6,676 nt of DNA, taken from assembly GCA_043746555.1 (NCBI GenBank), contig JAYTQU010000115.1, positions 1-6,676 of the forward strand. Reading direction: 5' to 3'. The translations under genes and the position numbers were made by a program. The notes under the pieces were generated by a model that ran no database searches, was not told the origin of the DNA, and worked only from the letters and a program-made list of their open reading frames with translations. This DNA is from CAZQYC01 sp043746555. Its GTDB lineage: Bacteria; Pseudomonadota; Gammaproteobacteria; Steroidobacterales; Steroidobacteraceae. Shown here piece by piece: positions 1 through 4,608 of the stretch. Numbering within the stretch: position 1 is the stretch's first letter; each line of letters begins with the position of its first letter.

Positions 1-145
1 TCGTCTTGCCGGAACCGGACGGACCCATCAGCGCCACGAACTCGCCTTTCTCCACTTGCAGATCGACACCGTGCAACACTTCGACTTTTTGTTTGCCGCG
101 CGTGTAAGTCTTGACGATGTTGCTAAGTTCGATGGCGTGCGTCAT
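1..145 (-). CDS. MacB/LolD-type ABC transporter ATP-binding protein, N-terminal 48 codons (cut by window edge)
   Basis: This would be the cytoplasmic ATPase of an ABC efflux or lipoprotein-release type transporter. It starts at ATG 143-145, preceded by GGAGA (151-155) at 5 nt spacing. The visible residues begin MTHAIELSNIVKTY, continue with the VEVLHGVDLQVEKGEFVALMG-like A-loop to beta-strand region, and end exactly in Walker A, GPSGSGKT (residues 41-48). The ending at Walker A is the window edge, not a truncation. The 'I.L..I.K.Y..G...V.VL.GVDL.V..GEFVALMGPSGSGKT' pattern is typical of the MacB/LolD/FtsE-like ATPase group. It lies 43 nt downstream of an adaptor (membrane fusion protein) gene on the same strand, the usual MacA-MacB order. 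Whether the permease is fused or separate cannot be seen. The family call is secure; the exact subfamily and substrate are not. Confidence 0.93.
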   Translation of the reverse strand, partial: MTHAIELSNIVKTYTRGKQKVEVLHGVDLQVEKGEFVALMGPSGSGKT

Positions 146-150
146 GTCGT

Positions 151-155
151 TCTCC
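151..155 (-). promoter_or_regulatory. Ribosome binding site of the MacB-type ATPase gene
   Basis: On the minus strand GGAGA stands 5 nt before ATG 143-145. It supports this start and shows the ATPase has its own translation signal within the 43-nt gap after the adaptor stop. Confidence 0.7.
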
Positions 156-188
156 GTACTGAAAATGTGTCGAATGCAAAATTCGGCG

Positions 189-1823
189 TTACTCGGTGAT
201 TTTGATTTTCGTTTGATCGCTGAGCAGAGTTAAATCGCCGACCGCGACGTTGGTTCCCGCTGTGAGCCCGGCGAGAATAATCTGCCCATCGTTGGTCTTT
301 GCGCCTAAGCGCACGGCGCGACGTTCGACTTTGTTGTCGTTCACGATAAACACCACGCCGGTATCGCCGCCTTGGTCGCTCGAAACTTGCACTGCCTCGG
401 GCGGGACGACCACGGCAGGCGCGGCAGTCATGACATCGCCGCCGGTCGGCTTGCTGTCGTCCAAGAACGAAACACGCGCGCCCATTTCCGGAAGAATGCG
501 CGGGTCTTTCACTTTGAAGCCGACGCGAACTTTGACCGTGGCCTTGGCGCGATCCGCGGTTGGAATCACGGCGATGACTTCGGCGGGTATTTCCCAATCT
601 GGATAGGCGTTGAGTTTCACGCTCGCCGGCTGCCCCGCTTTCACGCGATTGATGAAGTTTTCGCTCACATCGACTTCGAGCTCGAGCGAATCCATATCGA
701 CAATCGTGCCGATGCCGGTACGCGTAAATCCGCCGCCCGCCGACATGGGCGACACGATTTCGCCGGCTTGCGCGGCACGGACGGTGACCACGCCGGCGTA
801 CGGCGCGCGAATCACCGTGTCGTTGAGATTCTGTTTTGCGATGGCCACTGCGGCGCGCGCGACCTCTTCGCCGCTCTTCGCAACAGCAAGTGACGTGCCT
901 GCAGCGTCGTATGCGGCTTTGGCCGTATCGAAGGTTTGCGCGCTGATGACGCCTTCTTTGATTTGCTTTTGGTTGCGTTCGAAAGTAGGTCCGGCATTGT
1001 CGAACGCGACTTGCGCGGCATGCACGCTTGCTTGCGCTTGGTCGACCTGCGCCTCAGCCTGTTCGTACGCCGTACGGTAGTTGGAATCGTCGAGTCGCGC
1101 GATGATTTGATCTTTGTCGACGTGTTGACCTTCGTCAATTAGCACTTGCATCACTTTGCCGGTGATCTTCGACGACACCGTTGCTTGACGACGCGCGACG
1201 ATATAGCCCGACGCATCGAGTGTGGATGCACCGCGTGCCACAGTAGCGCCCGCGATTTGGCGTGCGGTCGCGACTTTGATCGGAATGCCGGAGGGCCACA
1301 TCTTCCATGTGACGATGCCGGCCAAAATCAATATCGCAACCGCCGCGCCTCCCAAGATCAAGCCGCGATTGGAGCCGTCGCTTTCCGGCTCTTCAGTCCG
1401 ATCGATGCGCAATTGATTGAGAAGCGTTGTCTTATCGTCCATCTCGGAAATCCCCATGTCGGCGTTTTGGTCGGCGTTTTGGTCGGCTGCCTGGTCGGTT
1501 GACTGCTCGGGTGCCTGCTCGATTAAATGCGCGGCTGAATGATTACCGCCCATGATTACTTTCAGGTTTGGTTTCACCGACCATTCTAAATCGCCGCTGC
1601 CAAGTTTGCGCGATTCGTTATTCAACCTAGAAACGGCAGTTGGACGCGGTGCAGAGTGCGTTATGGATGCGGCGAGACAAGGCGCAAACCGCAGCGAGGC
1701 TGTATACACCTCGCGAGGATTTGTAACGTCGTATCGCCGCATCCAGAACGTGCTATGCGCCCCATGTAATGAACTTGGGCGGCTCACCGCGCGGGTGAAC
1801 ATCAACGCCACGAACTGCTTCAT
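189..1823 (-). CDS. MacA/RND-type periplasmic adaptor (HlyD family membrane fusion protein), N-terminus interrupted by a MITE
   Basis: The protein bridges an inner-membrane transporter and an outer-membrane channel in tripartite efflux; here the partner is the ATPase gene 43 nt downstream. Numbering from ATG 1821-1823 (544 residues), there is a membrane anchor at about 155-173, the first lipoyl half at about 207-244 and an Ala/Gln/Glu-rich coiled-coil hairpin at about 246-334. The second lipoyl half carries the hallmark IRAPYAGVV (338-346), followed by beta-barrel and membrane-proximal domains. Anchoring is by a TM helix, not a lipobox. Upstream of the anchor is a charged tail with five tandem Qxx[DE] tetrapeptides (1458-1517). 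The start is uncertain. Residues encoded above 1626 come from an inserted element; an in-frame TAA stands at 1833-1835, followed at once by GTG 1830-1832. Other candidates are ATG 1551-1553 (454 aa), 1455-1457, and 1440-1442 (417 aa, GGGGA 8 nt upstream and closest to usual family length). The ancestral start was probably ATG 1925-1927. Family certain, 5' end not. Confidence 0.9.
   Translation of the reverse strand: MKQFVALMFTRAVSRPSSLHGAHSTFWMRRYDVTNPREVYTASLRFAPCLAASITHSAPRPTAVSRLNNESRKLGSGDLEWSVKPNLKVIMGGNHSAAHLIEQAPEQSTDQAADQNADQNADMGISEMDDKTTLLNQLRIDRTEEPESDGSNRGLILGGAAVAILILAGIVTWKMWPSGIPIKVATARQIAGATVARGASTLDASGYIVARRQATVSSKITGKVMQVLIDEGQHVDKDQIIARLDDSNYRTAYEQAEAQVDQAQASVHAAQVAFDNAGPTFERNQKQIKEGVISAQTFDTAKAAYDAAGTSLAVAKSGEEVARAAVAIAKQNLNDTVIRAPYAGVVTVRAAQAGEIVSPMSAGGGFTRTGIGTIVDMDSLELEVDVSENFINRVKAGQPASVKLNAYPDWEIPAEVIAVIPTADRAKATVKVRVGFKVKDPRILPEMGARVSFLDDSKPTGGDVMTAAPAVVVPPEAVQVSSDQGGDTGVVFIVNDNKVERRAVRLGAKTNDGQIILAGLTAGTNVAVGDLTLLSDQTKIKITE
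1451..1455 (-). promoter_or_regulatory. Candidate internal ribosome binding site for a short adaptor form
   Basis: GGGGA on the minus strand lies 8 nt before ATG 1440-1442, which would give a 417-residue adaptor beginning MDDKTTLLNQL. It is the best Shine-Dalgarno-like match among the internal in-frame ATGs below the inserted element, so it may be what keeps the split gene productive. Inference only; the spacing is slightly long. Confidence 0.35.
1458..1517 (-). repeat. Five tandem 12-bp units encoding Qxx[DE] tetrapeptides
   Basis: There are five consecutive 12-nt units. The two at 1458-1481 are identical (gtcggcgttttg on the plus strand) and the next three are diverged. In the adaptor frame they read QAPE, QSTD, QAAD, QNAD, QNAD. 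Glutamine and the acidic residue are kept while the middle positions vary. They lie in the predicted cytoplasmic tail, before the membrane anchor. Such a 12-bp array can change copy number without shifting the frame. Confidence 0.85.
1621..1625. repeat. Target-site duplication TTCAA, left copy
   Basis: TTCAA directly abuts the left terminal repeat of the element and is repeated as TTCAA at 1875-1879 directly after the right terminal repeat. A 5-bp AT-rich direct duplication outside perfect inverted repeats is the signature of a transposition event. Confidence 0.85.
1659..1750. repeat. Nested palindrome inside the MITE
   Basis: Arms 1659-1680 and 1729-1750 are complementary at 19 of 22 positions, with a perfect 11-bp core (tggatgcggcg at 1664-1674, cgccgcatcca at 1735-1745). 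Centred between them is a second stem, gcgagg at 1694-1699 with cctcgc at 1709-1714. Its 9-nt loop contains the palindrome tgtataca. The whole could fold as a cruciform or as a long RNA hairpin in the adaptor transcript. Confidence 0.8.
1784..1798. repeat. Small hairpin in the MITE
   Basis: tcacc (1784-1788) and ggtga (1794-1798) form a perfect 5-bp stem around the loop gcgcg, inside the element and to the right of the nested palindrome. Confidence 0.55.
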
Positions 1824-1837
1824 TGGAATCACTTACT

Positions 1838-1927
1838 TCAAGGTGAAGCGAAGCGGTCAACTGCCGTTTCTAGGTTCAATGCGCTATCCAACTTGTTGTC
1901 GGCAGAGTTCGCGGCCGTTGCGGACAT
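1838..1927 (-). pseudogene. Severed 5' end of the adaptor gene (original start), now reading into the MITE
   Basis: ATG 1925-1927 is preceded by GGGGAA (1932-1937) at 4 nt spacing, the best start signal in this region. Sixteen codons (MSATAANSADNKLDSA) run down to the target duplication. The frame then continues into the element and stops at TGA 1838-1840 after 29 codons. If the 249-bp element and one TTCAA copy are removed, the frame passes directly as ...SALNNESRKLG... into the adaptor ORF, giving an uninterrupted 494-codon gene. The insertion adds 254 bp, which is not a multiple of three, so it breaks the frame. This short ORF is therefore best read as the displaced beginning of the adaptor gene, not as a separate gene. 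It may still be translated as a leader peptide. Confidence 0.7.
1875..1879. repeat. Target-site duplication TTCAA, right copy
   Basis: Second copy of the 5-bp duplication, immediately outside the right terminal inverted repeat that ends at 1874. TTCAA is nearly its own reverse complement, which is why the inverted repeats at first appear to extend to 23 bp with one mismatch. Confidence 0.85.
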
Positions 1928-2101
1928 GGAGTTCCCCATTTCTGTTTTGCCAATTCGACGCAGCGCATCCGCAAAGGGTTGCATTCGACGTCAGGGTGGC
2001 AAAGGTAGCGGCTCGATGAGCCGACACGTTGAGTTTGTGACAAACGGCGCCAAAGCGGGCGCGAGTGGCGCGGCGCGAGAACCAACCGATGGGCTTTTGA
2101 G
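1928..2101 (-). other. Intergenic region between the FHA gene and the original adaptor start
   Basis: The 174 nt contain no credible gene. They hold the ribosome binding site for ATG 1925-1927 and two small palindromes (2009-2023 and 2033-2045). No convincing -35/-10 pair was found, so it is open whether the adaptor operon has its own promoter here or is read through from the FHA gene. Confidence 0.5.
2009..2023. promoter_or_regulatory. Perfect palindrome cggctc-gat-gagccg (weak terminator or operator candidate)
   Basis: A 6-bp perfect GC-rich stem with a 3-nt loop lies about 80 nt after the FHA stop and about 80 nt before the original adaptor start. On the minus strand it is followed by CTACCTTT, not a real T-tract, so an intrinsic terminator is doubtful. 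A second 13-bp palindrome (gtttg-tga-caaac, 2033-2045) lies 9 bp away, which also allows protein-binding sites. Confidence 0.35.
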
Positions 2102-3112
2102 TTACTCCGACTCCGCGAGCGGGTGTTCCGCCAGCGACGCACGGCGTTTACGATTGGCTTCGCGCTTGAGCGACTTGATATGAACCAAGTAATCGCTCAG
2201 TTCCATGCTCGATTCGATTCTCGTTTCCGGCGGATAAATGGGCGCACCCAAGGCGACGCGATTGACGTCGCGCGCGTCGTTTAGTTGCGTCATCCACGCG
2301 ATCGCGACGCCCACGGCGAGCGGCAGCGTGATTGCAACGATCGCCGTTGTGCGCGTCGTGAGTTGCGTCGCCTTGCGTAAATGCAAGTAAAGCGCGCCGA
2401 TGATCGCAACGACCACGCCGCCGACGCTCACTCCCGCAAGCCAACGCCAACCGGTTGCGAATACGCTTAAGCTCAACAACCAACTGCCCCACAAGCACAC
2501 CGCGATCGTGTTCGCGGCGATGGCGATGTGCGTTCGCAACGTCCATATGCCATGTGCGAAGCGCGTGATCAATCCCCACATACCGATCCAGACGCCAATG
2601 ACAACGCCGGTTCCAAGTACCGCGAGAAAAATTCGCGGCGCTGCGGGTTCGGGCGCAGTGATCCATTGATCGAACGCCGCGTAGCCGAGACTTAAGATCG
2701 CGCCGATCGCGGCGAGTAACGTACTATGACGCTGTAATGCATCGCGTCGGAACAATCGCTCCGGCACGAGTGTCGTGTGCGCGGTGCGGATGCGAACGCG
2801 TGTGCGGCCGATAATAAGCCGCCCTTCGGCAATCGTCGCGACACCGTTCACGCGTCGCCGATCGAGCCGAGTGCCATTGCGGCTACCGAGATCGCGTATC
2901 TCGACGCGACCGTCTTCGAGTAACGTGATGGTCGTGTGTTCGGCGGCGGCATGCACATCGTCGATCACGATGTCGCACGCGACGCTACGGCCGATCTTGC
3001 AACTGCTTCCCACTGTCGTCAGTCGCAAACTGGCATGAAGGCGATGATGCGTATCGAGCACTTCGATGAGCGCCGTCGGAATCGGTGTAGTCGTTGCAGT
3101 CACGGATTCCAT
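2102..3112 (-). CDS. FHA-domain multi-pass membrane protein
   Basis: 336 residues. The N-terminal FHA domain (about 15-110) has a family-like layout: 'IGRSVACDIVIDD' with GR at 41-42, H59, and LGSRNGT with N79-G80, then a terminal GR at 102-103. FHA domains bind phosphothreonine peptides. Here the usual Ser three residues before the His is Ala56 and the adjacent Arg is missing, so phospho-binding may be weakened. About five hydrophobic helices follow (roughly 131-148, 160-183, 195-217, 223-243, 254-275), then a 60-residue basic tail. The FHA domain is presumably cytoplasmic. ATG 3110-3112 lies inside the end of the protease gene, with GAGAG 6 nt upstream; the genes overlap by 13 nt in different frames, implying translational coupling. 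The substrate, and any partner kinase, are not visible here. Confidence 0.88.
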   Translation of the reverse strand: MESVTATTTPIPTALIEVLDTHHRLHASLRLTTVGSSCKIGRSVACDIVIDDVHAAAEHTTITLLEDGRVEIRDLGSRNGTRLDRRRVNGVATIAEGRLIIGRTRVRIRTAHTTLVPERLFRRDALQRHSTLLAAIGAILSLGYAAFDQWITAPEPAAPRIFLAVLGTGVVIGVWIGMWGLITRFAHGIWTLRTHIAIAANTIAVCLWGSWLLSLSVFATGWRWLAGVSVGGVVVAIIGALYLHLRKATQLTTRTTAIVAITLPLAVGVAIAWMTQLNDARDVNRVALGAPIYPPETRIESSMELSDYLVHIKSLKREANRKRRASLAEHPLAESE

Positions 3113-4488
3113 TTCATGCTCTCAAGGTAACGTCGCACGAAATCGAGGCCGGGTTCGAACGCGACGCCCCGCAATTCCAAACTGCTCACCACCGCGCGCT
3201 GCGATTGATGCACGCTGGCGACGGTGAGTCCGATGTCGTAAAGACTCGCGAACATTCGGTATTGGCGCACACACGTTACGACTTTTGCGTCGAAGCCGTT
3301 CAGTGCGACGATGGCGTCGCTGCACGTGAAAGCCGCGACGTATTTATCCGAACCGTACCAACTGGGCGTCGCCATCACGCGATTGACTCGATCGGCGAAC
3401 TGCAATGCGTTCAACTTATCCGATTCGAGCAAGCGATGACGAAAGCGCAGATCGCCCATTTCCAGTCCGCGCTCGACATACACGCCGACGCGAGCCGCGC
3501 AACCGATGGCTTCTATTTGCAGCGACTTACTGGGATCGGCGCTGCCGTCCGAATTACATTCGACATTCGGCGCGAATTTGTCGGGCAACGTGAAGCTGGA
3601 GGATTTTTGCGTCGCGATCTGTGCCGGAACGGTCGCGAAGACGGAAGCTTGATGCGCAAAGAGTTGCGTCGCGACTTGTTCGCGAGCGGCAGCAGCCTTG
3701 ATCGGTTGCGCGGCGCGCGCCAGCAACGGCGCAATGTGTTTGGCCGGCACAACGAAACTCACCGACTGCTTGCCCGTGAATACCGAAACATTTACGCCGT
3801 ACACCGCGCCCGACGCATCGAGTGCCGGCCCGCCCGACATACCGCCGTTCATTGCGCCGGAATAGTAGATGCGTTGCTCGAGACTGCTCTCCACCAAACC
3901 GTTTGCGACGCCTTCGGTGATCGTGAGCCCCAACGAAAGCGGAAAGCCGATGGAGTAGGCGCGTTCGCCCTTGTTCGGAATCTGCGTGCGAAGTTTTAAC
4001 GGCGGCGGCGTGAAACCCGCGGTTTTGACAATCGCAAGATCGTGTTCGACATCGACGGCATAAACGCGCAATAGTCCGGTGGATCCGTCGAACGCGAGAT
4101 ACTCCAATCGATACTGCTTTGGATAAAGCACCGCTTCGGCGACCACGTGATAGTTCGTTACGATCAAACCGTTGTCGTTGGCGGCAAAGCCGCTACCGTG
4201 AAAGGCTTCGGATTTGCTGTCGCCGAAGAAGCCGAGAATTTGCACCACCGAGTCGCGTGCGCGATCGAGACGAATTCTCGCGGCGTTGGATACAGGCTGC
4301 GTCAGTAATTCGGAGTCGCCGCCTTCATTGTCGAGTGCGACGTTGGTTTCCGGCGTTGGCGTTTGGTTAATTGTCGGTGAATGCACCGATGTTTGAGCGG
4401 GCGCTTTTGCCGGAGTCTCGGCGGGCGCACAATAGTTCGCCAGCGACAAACAAGCGGCAAACAAAGCGACGGCAGCTGTCTTCGGCAT
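3100..4488 (-). CDS. Exported trypsin-like (S1/HtrA-type) serine protease with cysteine-containing C-terminal region
   Basis: 462 residues. A Sec-type signal peptide (MPKTAAVALFAACLSLANYC, cleavage probably near residues 22-23) is followed by a Pro/Thr-rich linker to about 70 and a trypsin-fold domain at about 75-260. The catalytic triad is clear: H114 in TNYHVV, D150 in HDLAIVK, S218 in GGMSGGPAL. The GSGF, GFPL and YGVNV elements are as in HtrA/Deg proteases, but no PDZ domain follows. The C-terminal 200 residues (about 265-462) are unassigned and contain C311, C330, C389 and C406, enough for two disulfides in the periplasm. The final ANYC is a poor lipobox, so a lipoprotein is unlikely. 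The stop (TGA 3100-3102) overlaps the start of the FHA membrane protein. A candidate promoter and hairpin precede it. Proteolysis of envelope proteins is expected; the substrate is unknown. Confidence 0.92.
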   Translation of the reverse strand: MPKTAAVALFAACLSLANYCAPAETPAKAPAQTSVHSPTINQTPTPETNVALDNEGGDSELLTQPVSNAARIRLDRARDSVVQILGFFGDSKSEAFHGSGFAANDNGLIVTNYHVVAEAVLYPKQYRLEYLAFDGSTGLLRVYAVDVEHDLAIVKTAGFTPPPLKLRTQIPNKGERAYSIGFPLSLGLTITEGVANGLVESSLEQRIYYSGAMNGGMSGGPALDASGAVYGVNVSVFTGKQSVSFVVPAKHIAPLLARAAQPIKAAAAREQVATQLFAHQASVFATVPAQIATQKSSSFTLPDKFAPNVECNSDGSADPSKSLQIEAIGCAARVGVYVERGLEMGDLRFRHRLLESDKLNALQFADRVNRVMATPSWYGSDKYVAAFTCSDAIVALNGFDAKVVTCVRQYRMFASLYDIGLTVASVHQSQRAVVSSLELRGVAFEPGLDFVRRYLESMKWNP

Positions 4489-4504
4489 AAAATGTCCGTG
4501 ACCT

Positions 4505-4522
4505 GTGCGGAAGAAGCCGCAC
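4505..4522. promoter_or_regulatory. Leader hairpin 16 nt upstream of the protease start
   Basis: gtgcgg (4505-4510) and ccgcac (4517-4522) form a perfect 6-bp stem around the loop aagaag. It ends 16 nt before ATG 4486-4488 and would lie in the mRNA leader if the -10 at 4534-4539 is used. There is no T-tract, so it is not a good terminator for the upstream ABC gene. Confidence 0.4.
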
Positions 4523-4533
4523 TCTACGCCCCG

Positions 4534-4562
4534 ACTATACGCCAGAGATGCATTCGGATTAA
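4534..4562 (-). promoter_or_regulatory. Candidate sigma-70-like promoter of the protease/FHA pair
   Basis: On the minus strand TATAGT (4534-4539) matches the -10 consensus at 5 of 6. TTAATC (4557-4562) is a weak -35, with 17-nt spacing. It lies in the 120-nt gap before the protease gene, predicting a leader of about 40 nt. Two CGAGAAA copies 18 nt apart (4581-4587, 4599-4605) lie just upstream and might be an activator site. Read by eye only. Confidence 0.35.
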
Positions 4563-4608
4563 CGAGACAATTCCCGCAAATTTCTCGCCGGTTGATAGTT
4601 TCTCGAAA

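Larger units (their letters stand above)
1626..1874. mobile_element. 249-bp MITE-like non-autonomous element, probable IS1380-type ends
   Basis: Perfect 17-bp terminal inverted repeats, cctagaaacggcagttg at 1626-1642 and its reverse complement at 1858-1874, are flanked by 5-bp TTCAA direct repeats. The inside encodes no transposase; its only open frame is a shadow that happens to join the adaptor frame. The interior is rich in secondary structure: a 92-bp nested palindrome at 1659-1750 and a small hairpin at 1784-1798. Small size, perfect terminal repeats, target duplication and lack of coding capacity define a MITE-like element needing a transposase in trans. From memory of the family, IS1380 elements such as ISEcp1 have ends beginning CCTAGA or CCTAAA and 5-bp duplications, so I infer that family. 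The element lies in the 5' coding part of the adaptor gene. Confidence 0.88.

Noticed and set aside
142..597. Minus-strand ORF of 151 codons rich in Arg and Ser
   Set aside because: It lies in a shifted frame of the adaptor 3' end and is highly arginine-rich, typical of an out-of-frame reading of GC-rich coding DNA.
1626..1874. Integron attC-like recombination site
   Set aside because: The inverted structure suggested it, but there are no paired RYYYAAC/GTTRRRY core sites in the correct places, and the direct 5-bp duplication points to transposition.
1620..1880. 23-bp inverted repeats with one mismatch as the element ends
   Set aside because: The outer bases are explained by the TTCAA target duplication, which is nearly its own reverse complement. 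The true ends are the perfect 17-bp repeats 1626-1642 and 1858-1874.
1552..2019. Plus-strand ORF of 155 codons crossing the whole element
   Set aside because: It runs antisense to the adaptor 5' end through both terminal repeats. It is an accidental open frame created by the insertion.
1893..2183. Plus-strand ORF of 96 codons beginning MLSAEFAAVADMEFP
   Set aside because: It overlaps the 3' end of the FHA gene in antisense and covers the adaptor's original start region. It has no ribosome binding site and no recognisable domain.
3094..3999. Long plus-strand ORF of 301 codons
   Set aside because: It is a mirror frame of the protease gene, which has the full catalytic triad and signal peptide on the minus strand. 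The plus-strand product has no domain features.
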